Assembly (NCBI GenBank): GCA_017425765.1
Contig: JAFOXE010000132.1
Location: forward strand, 1 to 12,998
DNA length: 12,998 bases
Direction of reading: 5' to 3'
From: Paraprevotella sp.
GTDB taxonomy: Bacteria; Bacteroidota; Bacteroidia; Bacteroidales; Bacteroidaceae
Below are positions 1 through 6,640 of the stretch, piece after piece. The position numbers and the translations under genes are program-made. The notes beneath the pieces were generated by a model. The model did no database searches. It was not told where the DNA came from and saw nothing but the letters and a program-made list of their open reading frames with translations. Within the stretch, counting starts at the first letter, position 1. Each line of letters begins with the position of its first letter.

Positions 1-285
1 AACGGCTTCAAAGAAGAATTGGAAGAGATTCAGTGGAGTTTAGGTTTAGAATATACATACAATGACCGTTTTATTCTACGCGGTGGTTACCACCACGAGA
101 GTGAAAATAAGGGTAATCGTAAGTATTTCACTGTGGGAGCGGGTTTCCGTATGAGTGTTTTTGCTCTAGACTGCAGTTACGTGTTCTCCACCACCGAAAG
201 CAACCCTTTGGATCAGACCATGCGCTTTACGCTCGGCTTTGATTTGGACGGCATGAGAGATTTGTTTGGTCGTGGTCGTCGTTAA
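1..285 (+). CDS. porV: PorV (LptO) type IX secretion outer-membrane protein, C-terminal part
   Basis: Only the last 94 codons are present; the reading frame is already open at base 1, so the gene begins upstream of the window. The visible part alternates polar and hydrophobic residues as in outer-membrane beta strands (for example the stretches around RFILRGGYHHES, YFTVGAGFRMSVFALDCSYVF and MRFTLGFDLD), with the KGNRKYFTVGAGFR and PLDQTMRFTLGFD patterns that I associate with the PorV family. PorV is a FadL-like barrel that shuttles type IX cargo to the PorU sortase at the cell surface. The protein ends in a short basic tail (GRGRR) after the last strand. ispF starts 28 bases downstream, and the porV-ispF order matches the one I recall from Porphyromonas gingivalis, which supports the call. 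No porU is visible because the upstream side is missing. Another FadL-type barrel cannot be excluded from so short a piece. Confidence 0.8.
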   Translation, partial: NGFKEELEEIQWSLGLEYTYNDRFILRGGYHHESENKGNRKYFTVGAGFRMSVFALDCSYVFSTTESNPLDQTMRFTLGFDLDGMRDLFGRGRR

Positions 286-313
286 TAGTTTGAAAGGTTC
301 ATAAAGAAGAAGT

Positions 314-793
314 ATGGCAAATATCCGTGTAGGCTTTGGCTTTGATGTACATAAACTTGTAGAGGGACGTGAACTTTGGTTGGGCGGTATATTGTTGGAA
401 CACCGTTTGGGCTTGTTGGGGCACAGCGACGCTGATGTACTGATTCATGCTCTTTGCGATGCTCTTTTAGGGGCGGCCAATATGCGCGACATTGGCTATC
501 ATTTTCCTGACACCGCACCGGAATATCATAATGTGGACAGCAAGTTGTTGTTGGCCGACACCATTAAGCTTATTGCTACAAAAGGGTATAAAGTGGGTAA
601 TGTGGACATTACGGTGTGTGCAGAGCAGCCTAAACTTAAACCACACATCCCTACTATGCAAACTTGTCTGGCCGGTATAATGGGCGTGGATGAGGATTGC
701 GTGTCCATAAAGGCTACCACCACCGAGAAATTAGGCTTTACCGGTCGCGAAGAAGGGATTTCGGCTTATGCCACGGTGTTGATAGAAAAATAG
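314..793 (+). CDS. ispF: 2-C-methyl-D-erythritol 2,4-cyclodiphosphate synthase IspF
   Basis: IspF converts CDP-methylerythritol 2-phosphate to the cyclic diphosphate, releasing CMP, in the cytoplasmic MEP route to isoprenoids. The 159-residue length is normal for the family. The N-terminus has the G-F-D-V-H signature (residues 9-13), where Asp11 and His13 are zinc ligands, and the third ligand is His45 in HSDADVLIHAL (37-47). The C-terminal signature ATTTEKLGFTGREEGI is intact. The ATG at 314 places the family motif at its usual distance from the start; 28 bases separate it from the porV stop, so the two are probably cotranscribed. The stop is followed by a hairpin region that ends the transcript before the convergent MORN gene. 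The next MEP enzyme in this window, dxr, is on a different transcript. Confidence 0.97.
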   Translation: MANIRVGFGFDVHKLVEGRELWLGGILLEHRLGLLGHSDADVLIHALCDALLGAANMRDIGYHFPDTAPEYHNVDSKLLLADTIKLIATKGYKVGNVDITVCAEQPKLKPHIPTMQTCLAGIMGVDEDCVSIKATTTEKLGFTGREEGISAYATVLIEK

Positions 794-842
794 AATCGAG
801 GTTGCAGCGTTTCGGAAACGCACTGCTCAACGAATAAAAAAG

Positions 843-876
843 AGGCGTACGTCTTCGTTAAAGAAGGTGTACGCCT
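843..876 (-). terminator. Rho-independent terminator for the minus-strand operon
   Basis: A 14-bp stem (843-856 with 863-876, two G-U type pairs) closes a 6-base loop. Read on the minus strand it is followed at once by CTTTTTTATT (bases 842 down to 833), the run of T expected of an intrinsic terminator. On the plus strand the downstream side is only TGTTTCATC, so its better orientation is minus. It lies 50 bases past the stop of the MORN-repeat gene. Confidence 0.75.
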
Positions 877-886
877 TGTTTCATCT

Positions 887-927
887 ACACCATCGTGTAG
901 AGGGTGCCTACACGATGGTGTCTTTTT
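887..927 (+). terminator. Rho-independent terminator for porV-ispF
   Basis: A perfect 14-bp inverted repeat (887-900 with 908-921) closes a 7-base loop and is followed by CTTTTTATT on the plus strand (T run 923-927). On the minus strand the downstream side is AGATGAAACA, which is poor for termination, so this hairpin serves the plus-strand genes. Its T run overlaps the stop codon of the convergent MORN gene (926-928). Confidence 0.8.
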
Positions 928-1588
928 ATTGCAATTTAGGTGCTACAATGATGAGGCGGGCAATGTCTTCAATGTTCCACTCGCCGATGAACATTTCGTT
1001 TGAGGTGGTGAATAGGGCACCAAACCCACATCGTACATCGTTTTTGTACTGACCATACCAATAGTCACCATCGGCATAATAATAGATTCCGTAGCCATGA
1101 CGCTTGCCTTTATAGGTTTCTCCGATGTAGCGGTCGCCATTTGTGTAGGTTTGCGTTACAAATGCATAATCGTTGAAACCTACGGCATCGATCAATTGTT
1201 TCTCGTGTGCCTTAAAAATATATTCCAATTTGCCTGTGGAAAGATCGTAGGTAGCATAGAAATCCTTACTGCCTACAGTGGCACTTTTGTCGGTAAGTGT
1301 GATGCCAAACATGAAGTCTCCTTTGCGGAATTGTCCTGTTCTTTGTGTCCCGTCGTTACTGATAAACGTGCCATATCCGTAGATGCCTATTCGGTCGTCT
1401 GTTTGTCCCAAATATTGTCCGCCGTCGGATGTGGTTATGCGTGAAGGATAATCTGCCACTAGATCTAAGAACACGTGTTCGTAGTGTGCCGGTGCGATTT
1501 CATATTTTTGAAGTGGAGTTTGTTGTGCTTTTGCGAGCAATGTAGTGCCACTTATAAGGGCGAATAACAGAAGATTTTTTACCGTCAT
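926..1588 (-). CDS. Secreted MORN-repeat protein of unknown role
   Basis: The 220-residue product starts with a signal peptide (hydrophobic core at residues 6-18, ending LLAKAQQ, so cleavage is likely near residue 21) and should be exported. Two blocks of MORN repeats follow: residues about 57-98 (GQYLGQTDD...GYGTF) and 150-204, where the pattern is clear: GDRYIGETYKGKRHGYGIYY, then DYWYGQYKNDVRCGFGALF, then MFIGEW. MORN repeats form an elongated beta sheet and usually mediate binding or scaffolding; no catalytic domain is visible. The frame is open up to an ATG at 1690, but that start would overlap nadD by 70 bases and place a charged stretch before the signal peptide, so I chose 1588. The gene follows nadD by 32 bases and is probably the last of the operon. 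I do not recognise a characterised homologue. Confidence 0.75.
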   Translation of the reverse strand: MTVKNLLLFALISGTTLLAKAQQTPLQKYEIAPAHYEHVFLDLVADYPSRITTSDGGQYLGQTDDRIGIYGYGTFISNDGTQRTGQFRKGDFMFGITLTDKSATVGSKDFYATYDLSTGKLEYIFKAHEKQLIDAVGFNDYAFVTQTYTNGDRYIGETYKGKRHGYGIYYYADGDYWYGQYKNDVRCGFGALFTTSNEMFIGEWNIEDIARLIIVAPKLQ

Positions 1589-1620
1589 AGGATTGTTTTT
1601 TTGAGGGGATGTGATGTGTG

Positions 1621-2199
1621 TTATGTGCGGTAATAGCCATTTTCTTGAATGGCCTTCCACACTTTTGGGTGCAGATAATCGCCTAGACATGTTCCTTGCT
1701 TAATTTGTTTGCGTAGATGGGTGGAACTGATGTCGATGAGTGGAGTATCTGCCATCTTAACACCCGAGGGAAGAAGAGTCGTGTCGATGTCGTAGCCTGG
1801 TCTGGGGTATACGATGATGCGATGACGATTCAAAATCTCGTCGGCGTGATACCAATGGTCAAATACCTGCCAATTGTCGGCACCGATAACTAGAATAAAT
1901 TCGCGATCGGGGTAGGCTTGTTGTAATTCCTTAAGCGTATTGACCATATATGAGGGGCGTGGCAGATGAAATTCAAAATCTGATACAAATTGTTTTCCAT
2001 GTCCTTCTACAGCCAGACGTGCCAACTTCAAACGGTCGTCATCTGCTAACAAATCTTCTTGTTCCTTGAGAGGATTGTGTGGACTGACCATGAACCACAA
2101 TTCATCAATCCATCCTTGTCGGCATAGAGCATCGGCAAGTTGGGTATGCCCCGTATGGATGGGGTTGAAGGAACCTCCGTATATGCCTGTTCGAATCAT
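1621..2199 (-). CDS. nadD: Nicotinate-nucleotide adenylyltransferase NadD
   Basis: NadD transfers AMP from ATP to nicotinate mononucleotide, giving deamido-NAD, in cytoplasmic NAD synthesis. The 192-residue product opens with the nucleotidyltransferase motif GGSFNPIHTGH (residues 8-18; His15 and His18 are the HxGH catalytic pair) and carries the second ATP-binding motif ISSTHLR at 157-163. FILVIGADNW in the middle is the family's conserved strand and substrate loop. Length and motifs are typical. Its ATG at 2199 overlaps the stop of the upstream small membrane gene in the sequence ATGA, implying translational coupling. It sits in the yicC-gmk-nadD order common in Bacteroidetes. Confidence 0.96.
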   Translation of the reverse strand: MIRTGIYGGSFNPIHTGHTQLADALCRQGWIDELWFMVSPHNPLKEQEDLLADDDRLKLARLAVEGHGKQFVSDFEFHLPRPSYMVNTLKELQQAYPDREFILVIGADNWQVFDHWYHADEILNRHRIIVYPRPGYDIDTTLLPSGVKMADTPLIDISSTHLRKQIKQGTCLGDYLHPKVWKAIQENGYYRT

Positions 2200-2420
2200 G
2201 CTCTTTTGCTAAAACGCGATTGGTTGGTGCTTTTCTCGTGAAGTCGCTTTTTGCGTTTCCACCAGATGAACAAAAGGCCCCCTTGCATTATGCAAAACAC
2301 GATAAAACAGAGTGCGAAAAGTTTCATTCCTAATGCAAAACTGACAATGGACAATACGATACAAAGCGCGCACAAGGCAGCTCCACTGTATAGATTACGT
2401 TTTATGGTTTGTTCGGTCAT
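2196..2420 (-). CDS. Small two-helix membrane protein, hypothetical
   Basis: A 74-residue product with two hydrophobic segments (about residues 12-30 and 33-53) separated by a short turn with a lysine, then a strongly basic tail (KRKKRLHEK and beyond). By the positive-inside rule the tail, and probably the short N-terminus, face the cytoplasm. I do not recognise a family. It is likely real because it lies in the operon between gmk (48-base gap) and nadD, and its stop overlaps the nadD start by four bases (ATGA), an arrangement that couples translation. The product is rich in Cys, Leu and Ile in the helices and has no visible catalytic motif. A function cannot be given. Confidence 0.7.
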   Translation of the reverse strand: MTEQTIKRNLYSGAALCALCIVLSIVSFALGMKLFALCFIVFCIMQGGLLFIWWKRKKRLHEKSTNQSRFSKRA

Positions 2421-2468
2421 GGGATGAAAAGCAAAAGATTTGTGTTTCGGCTCAAAGTTTGCAAAACA

Positions 2469-3035
2469 TTAGCGCAACAAAAATTCTTGTAGCACCTTGT
2501 GTGCTTCTTTTTGAGCATCTTCAAGTTGATCGTTGATGACCACCACATCGAACTGAGGTGCAAAACTCAATTCGTATTCGGCACGGGCAATACGGTCTTC
2601 TATAACCTCGGCAGAATCTGTTCCGCGGCCGTTCAAACGTGAACGTAATGCCTCGATGGATGGTGGCTGGATGAATAGGCTTAAGGCACGTTCTCCATAA
2701 TATTCTTTAATGCGGCAACCACCTTTTACGTCGACGTCGAACACAACGTTGTAGCCAGCCTCAAGTTGTTGTTCCACTTGGTCCTTCAGTGTGCCGTAAA
2801 AACGTCCCGGATACACCTCTTCATATTCAAGAAATTGTTCTTCAGCAATGCGTTGCTGAAACTCCTCCGGACTAAGGAAGATGTATTCCACACCGTTTTG
2901 CTCGGTGCCACGTGGTGGACGACTGGTTGCGCTGATGCTGAACGCAAGGTTCAAACCTTGTTGCATAAGGTAGTTTATAATGGTGCTCTTACCGCTTCCG
3001 CTAGGAGCCGAAATAATGATAAGTTTTCCTTTCAT
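2469..3035 (-). CDS. gmk: Guanylate kinase Gmk
   Basis: Gmk phosphorylates GMP to GDP with ATP and is essential for guanine nucleotide supply. The 188-residue product has the P-loop APSGSGKS (residues 10-17) directly after the first strand KLIIIS, the GMP-binding segment SATSRPPRGTEQNGVEYIF, and the lid and core elements VFDVDVKGG and RLNGRGTDSAEVIEDRI. The frame extends upstream to an ATG at 3083, which would overlap yicC by 38 bases and add 16 residues not typical of the family; the ATG at 3035 gives the normal N-terminus and lies 10 bases after the yicC stop, so I chose it. The order yicC-gmk is widely conserved. Confidence 0.96.
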   Translation of the reverse strand: MKGKLIIISAPSGSGKSTIINYLMQQGLNLAFSISATSRPPRGTEQNGVEYIFLSPEEFQQRIAEEQFLEYEEVYPGRFYGTLKDQVEQQLEAGYNVVFDVDVKGGCRIKEYYGERALSLFIQPPSIEALRSRLNGRGTDSAEVIEDRIARAEYELSFAPQFDVVVINDQLEDAQKEAHKVLQEFLLR

Positions 3036-3045
3036 AAGAATTACA

Positions 3046-3915
3046 TTACGTTGAGCACTGCTCTTTAATTTGTTCCAACTCATCTTTCATCTTAACCACG
3101 ATGTTTTGCATTTCGGCAAGGTTACTTTTGCTGCCGGTGGTGTTGATCTCTCTACCCATTTCCTGAGCAATGAATCCCAACTTTTTGCCTTGTCCCTGAC
3201 CATTCTCCATAGTTTCCTTAAAGTATTTCAAGTGGTTGGCAAGACGTTGCTTTTCTTCGTTTATGTCTAATTTTTCGATGTAGTAAATCATCTCCTGTTC
3301 CAGGCGGTGTTTGTCGTATTCCACCTCCGGGATGTTTTGCAATGCTTCAACAATGCGTTGTCGGATGCGTTCAGTACGACACTTTTCATAAGGTTCGATG
3401 CTGGCCATAAGCTCAGCAATGTTGTTCAACTTCTCCAAGAATTTATTATAGAGGGCTTCGCCTTCTTGGCGACGGAAGTCGATAAGCATATCAATCGCAC
3501 CTTCAACGGCTTTGCTGGCAGCAGTCCATTCCTCTTCAGAAAGCTCTTGGATTTCAGTGCGGCTCATCACGTCCGGAAGGCGTAGCAGAGTGGCAAACCA
3601 ATCCGTAGGGGCCGGTATGCCCTGTTCGTTGACAATTTCTTGTATCTGCTTGTAATATGCACCCATGACAGAGGCATTGATGGGCAATGCTGTTTGCTCT
3701 TCATCCTTTTCTATCCATAGATTGAAGTCCACCTTGCCTCTTTCAAGACGGGCGGATATGAGGGCACGCAATTCCATTTCCTTCTCACGATAGATGGGCG
3801 CTATGCGGGTAGATAAATCTAGGGCTTTGCTATTGAGAGATTTAATCTCGGCTGTGATTTTCTTTCCTTGGAACACGACAGACACCTTGCCGTATCCGGT
3901 CATTGAATGTATCAT
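3046..3915 (-). CDS. yicC: YicC/YloC family endoribonuclease
   Basis: The 289-residue product begins with the family signature MIHSMTGYGK and ends with the conserved C-terminal block GFIAQEMGREINTTGSKSN followed by a helix and a terminal Cys-Ser-Thr, the arrangement of the YicC N-terminal domain plus DUF1732. YicC of Escherichia coli has been described as an endoribonuclease acting on small RNAs; substrate and role in Bacteroidetes are not known to me. The middle (residues about 145-230) is helical with many Glu and Lys and may form coiled coils. It is the first gene of the minus-strand operon, with a promoter motif 22 bases upstream of its start and gmk 10 bases downstream. Confidence 0.93.
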   Translation of the reverse strand: MIHSMTGYGKVSVVFQGKKITAEIKSLNSKALDLSTRIAPIYREKEMELRALISARLERGKVDFNLWIEKDEEQTALPINASVMGAYYKQIQEIVNEQGIPAPTDWFATLLRLPDVMSRTEIQELSEEEWTAASKAVEGAIDMLIDFRRQEGEALYNKFLEKLNNIAELMASIEPYEKCRTERIRQRIVEALQNIPEVEYDKHRLEQEMIYYIEKLDINEEKQRLANHLKYFKETMENGQGQGKKLGFIAQEMGREINTTGSKSNLAEMQNIVVKMKDELEQIKEQCST

Positions 3916-3936
3916 ATTTTAACAAACTATTTTGTG

Positions 3937-3944
3937 CAAAATTA
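3937..3944 (-). promoter_or_regulatory. Putative -7 element for the yicC operon
   Basis: Minus-strand TAATTTTG matches the Bacteroidetes -7 consensus TAnnTTTG exactly and ends 21 bases before the yicC ATG. I see no convincing -33 TTTG at the usual spacing, so the assignment rests on the -7 match and on position. Confidence 0.5.
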
Positions 3945-3966
3945 GAAAAATAATAGGAGAATGTTG

Positions 3967-3974
3967 TATTTTTG
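3967..3974 (+). promoter_or_regulatory. Putative -7 element for the tsaB operon
   Basis: TATTTTTG matches TAnnTTTG exactly and ends 29 bases before the tsaB ATG at 4004. It faces away from the yicC motif 23 bases to its left, so the two transcripts would share an 88-base divergent control region. No clear -33 TTTG is seen at the usual distance. Confidence 0.5.
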
Positions 3975-4003
3975 TGCAGTTATTAGAGGAAAAAAGAGAA
4001 AAT

Positions 4004-4696
4004 ATGTCTTGTATCTTACACATCGAGACAAGTACGAAGGTGTGCTCGGTCGCCATCAGCGAGGACGGGCAGACCTTGTTTGATAAAGCTGATTTCAACG
4101 GGCCGTCGCATGCAGTGTCATTGGGCGTGTTCGTAGAAGAAGCCTTGTCGTTTGTCGATAGTCATGCCATCCCATTGGACGCGGTGGCGGTAAGTTGCGG
4201 TCCCGGTTCTTATACGGGGCTTAGAATCGGAGTGTCTATGGCCAAAGGTGTTTGCTACGGACGCGATGTGAAGCTAATAGCCATACCTACGCTGCAATTA
4301 CAATGTGTGCCTGTGCTGCTTTATCATGACGAGATTCCTGATAATGCTTTGTTTTGTTCTATGATTGATGCAAGGCGCATGGAAGTGTATGCTGCTGTAT
4401 ACGATAGAGCTTTGAATACTGTGCGAGAAATTCAAGCGGACATCGTGGATGAAAATTATCTTCAGGAGTATTTAGATAAGGGGCCGGTCTACTTTTTTGG
4501 CGATGGTGCAGAGAAGTGTAAGACTAAGATTACGCATCCCAATGCATTCTTCGTAGACGGAATAGCTCCGATAGCGAAGAATATGTGTCCGTTGGCCGAG
4601 AGAGCAATTGCACGAGATGAATATGCCGATGTGGCCTACTTTGAACCTTTTTATTTGAAAGAGTTCGTCGCATCCAAACCTAAAGCCGTTTTTTGA
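4004..4696 (+). CDS. tsaB: tRNA threonylcarbamoyladenosine synthesis protein TsaB
   Basis: TsaB is the non-catalytic partner of TsaD in the complex (with TsaE) that transfers threonylcarbamoyl to A37 of tRNAs reading ANN codons, giving t6A. The 230-residue product has the ASKHA-fold start ILHIETSTKVCSVAI and the diagnostic motif SCGPGSYTGLRIGVSMAKG (residues 64-82). The C-terminal FEPFYLKEFVA is also typical. The frame is open to an ATG at 3932, but that would prepend 24 residues and precede the promoter motif; the ATG at 4004 yields the family N-terminus. The stop is followed after one base by the DUF4290 start (TGATATG), suggesting coupling. It heads the six-gene plus-strand operon. Confidence 0.95.
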   Translation: MSCILHIETSTKVCSVAISEDGQTLFDKADFNGPSHAVSLGVFVEEALSFVDSHAIPLDAVAVSCGPGSYTGLRIGVSMAKGVCYGRDVKLIAIPTLQLQCVPVLLYHDEIPDNALFCSMIDARRMEVYAAVYDRALNTVREIQADIVDENYLQEYLDKGPVYFFGDGAEKCKTKITHPNAFFVDGIAPIAKNMCPLAERAIARDEYADVAYFEPFYLKEFVASKPKAVF

Positions 4697-4697
4697 T

Positions 4698-5306
4698 ATG
4701 GAATATAATACACAACGGAAGAGATTGCCCATGCCCGAGTATGGAAGAGGCATACAGAATATGGTGGATTATGCACTGACTATTGAAAACCGAGACGAAC
4801 GTCAGCGTTGTGCAAATACGATAGTTTCAATCATGGGGAACATGTTTCCGCAGTTTAGAGAAGTACCTGACTTTAAGCATAAACTATGGGACCATTTGGC
4901 TGTGATGTCCGACTACAAGCTTGATATAGACTATCCTTATGAAATAGAGAAGAAGGATTCTTGGGGAAAGAAACCTCAACCAATGGTTTATCCCATGCAA
5001 AGGATTCGCTATCGTCACTATGGGTATCTGTTGGAGACATTACTGAAAAAACTCAAAGATATGCCGGAAGGAGAGGAACGAGATGCGTTATTGCAAATCG
5101 TTGCCGACCAAATGAAACGTAGTTTGGTAAATTGGAATAAAGACGGCATGGACGATGCTAAAATAGCAGCAGATATTGCTCTGTATACCGATGGAAAGGT
5201 GATGCTAGATTTGGATAAATTCCGTTTTTCATCGTTACAGGGTAAATCTCAACAAACCTTGGCGATGGCCTCACGACAAATTCGTCGTGGTGGAAAAAAG
5301 AAGTAA
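4698..5306 (+). CDS. DUF4290 family protein
   Basis: A 202-residue product with the N-terminal pattern MEYNTQRKRLPMPEYGRGIQ and the helix ENRDERQRCANTIVSIMGNM that I associate with DUF4290, a family found mainly in Bacteroidetes and regularly placed just upstream of murA. No signal peptide or membrane segment is present, so it is expected in the cytoplasm. It is mainly helical, with a Lys- and Arg-rich end (RQIRRGGKKK) that could bind nucleic acid; that is only inference. It starts one base after the tsaB stop and precedes murA by 24 bases. The biochemical role is unknown; its placement suggests a link to envelope growth or translation. Confidence 0.88.
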   Translation: MEYNTQRKRLPMPEYGRGIQNMVDYALTIENRDERQRCANTIVSIMGNMFPQFREVPDFKHKLWDHLAVMSDYKLDIDYPYEIEKKDSWGKKPQPMVYPMQRIRYRHYGYLLETLLKKLKDMPEGEERDALLQIVADQMKRSLVNWNKDGMDDAKIAADIALYTDGKVMLDLDKFRFSSLQGKSQQTLAMASRQIRRGGKKK

Positions 5307-5330
5307 ATACGACCTCAATTAAATATACAC

Positions 5331-6638
5331 ATGGCCTCATTTATTATAGAAGGCGGTCATAAATTGGCCGGTGAAATCATCCCACAAGGTGCGAAGAACG
5401 AAGCCTTGCAAGTGATATGTGCAACTCTGCTTACTTCGGAGTCGGTGCGCATTAAAAATATTCCGGATATAGTGGATGTCAATAATCAAATTAGATTGTT
5501 GGAGGATATTGGTGTGCAGGTTCAGAAAAAAGCACCTGGTGACTACATCTTTACGGCCTCGGAGGTAAATATTGAGTATCTGCAAAGCGATGATTTCTTG
5601 GAACGATGCTCCAAACTTCGTGGTAGCGTGATGTTGATAGGCCCCTTAGTGGCTCGTTTTGGGCACGCCATGGTGGCCAAACCCGGTGGCGACAAAATCG
5701 GAAGAAGAAGAGTGGATACCCATTTCTTGGGCATGCAAAAACTAGGAGCCGACTTTAAGTATGATGCCGAACGCGGAGTATTTGAGTTGAGTGCCGAGCA
5801 ATTAAAGGGGTCTTACATGTTGTTAGATGAGGCTTCTATAACTGGTACAGCCAACATCATCATGGCCGCCGTATTGGCCAAAGGAACTACCACTATTTAT
5901 AATGCGGCCTGCGAGCCCTATATCCAACAATTATGTCGAATGCTCAATGCAATGGGGGCAAAAATCAGCGGTATCGCTTCCAATTTAATAACAATTGAAG
6001 GAGTGGATGAATTGTGCGGAGCGGAACATACTATTTTACCCGATATGATTGAGGTTGGAAGTTTCATCGGTATGGCGGCAATGGTTGGTGACGGTGTTCG
6101 TATCAAAAACGTATCGTACGACAATTTGGGTATCATACCTTATGCATTCCGTCGCCTTGGCGTGGAGGTAAGACGAGAAGGTGATGACATTTTTGTTCCT
6201 CGTCAGGAACATTACGAAATAGAATCTTTTATCGACGGCTCGTTCATGACTATGAGCGATGCACCGTGGCCGGGCCTAACTCCCGACTTGTTGAGCGTGC
6301 TTTTAGTTGTAGCTACTCAAGCTAAGGGATCGGTATTGATTCATCAGAAGATGTTCGAGAGCCGTTTGTTCTTTGTGGATAAACTTATAGATATGGGGGC
6401 ACAAATCATCCTTTGCGACCCGCACAGAGCTGTTGTAGTTGGGCATGACAATGCCATCCGCCTGAGAGGAGCCCGTATGACGTCGCCCGACATCCGTGCC
6501 GGAATTGCAATGCTTATTGCGGCTTTAAGTGCAGAAGGTGTCAGTCAAATCAACAACATCGAACAGATAGACCGAGGTTATCAAGACATTGAAGCTAGAT
6601 TAAATGCCCTCGGAGCGCACATTAAACGAGTAGAATAA
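5331..6638 (+). CDS. murA: UDP-N-acetylglucosamine 1-carboxyvinyltransferase MurA (Asp-type active site)
   Basis: MurA transfers enolpyruvate from phosphoenolpyruvate to UDP-GlcNAc, the first committed step of peptidoglycan synthesis, in the cytoplasm. The 435-residue product has the substrate-binding GAKNEAL (Lys22, Asn23), the active loop LVARFGHAMVAKPGGDKIGRRRVD (106-129) in two halves around PGG, TPDLLS matching the E. coli Asp305 region, and IDRGY near the C-terminus with the preceding SPDIRAG (Asp/Arg pair equivalent to Asp369 and Arg371). At the position of the E. coli catalytic Cys115 there is an aspartate (residue 121, codon GAC at 5691-5693). Cys-to-Asp forms are active but not alkylated by fosfomycin. 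The rimM start is two bases after the stop. Length and flanks indicate an intact gene. Confidence 0.96.
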   Translation: MASFIIEGGHKLAGEIIPQGAKNEALQVICATLLTSESVRIKNIPDIVDVNNQIRLLEDIGVQVQKKAPGDYIFTASEVNIEYLQSDDFLERCSKLRGSVMLIGPLVARFGHAMVAKPGGDKIGRRRVDTHFLGMQKLGADFKYDAERGVFELSAEQLKGSYMLLDEASITGTANIIMAAVLAKGTTTIYNAACEPYIQQLCRMLNAMGAKISGIASNLITIEGVDELCGAEHTILPDMIEVGSFIGMAAMVGDGVRIKNVSYDNLGIIPYAFRRLGVEVRREGDDIFVPRQEHYEIESFIDGSFMTMSDAPWPGLTPDLLSVLLVVATQAKGSVLIHQKMFESRLFFVDKLIDMGAQIILCDPHRAVVVGHDNAIRLRGARMTSPDIRAGIAMLIAALSAEGVSQINNIEQIDRGYQDIEARLNALGAHIKRVE

Positions 6639-6640
6639 GT

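Noticed and set aside
804-826. Small hairpin GCGTTT-CGG-AAACGC after ispF as a terminator
   Set aside because: Six-base-pair stem with no T run; the two longer hairpins downstream explain termination.
1589-1690. Upstream extension of the MORN-repeat gene to ATG 1690
   Set aside because: It would overlap the end of nadD by 70 bases and put 34 charged residues before an evident signal peptide.
3036-3083. Upstream start of gmk at 3083
   Set aside because: It lies inside yicC and adds residues not found in the family; the start at 3035 places the P-loop at the usual distance.
2766-3585. Plus-strand open frames inside gmk and yicC (for example 2766-3068 and 3307-3585)
   Set aside because: They lie wholly antisense to conserved genes, have no recognisable family and no start context; they are shadow frames.
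3932-4003. Upstream start of tsaB at 3932
   Set aside because: The extra 24 residues do not resemble TsaB, and the region holds the promoter motifs.
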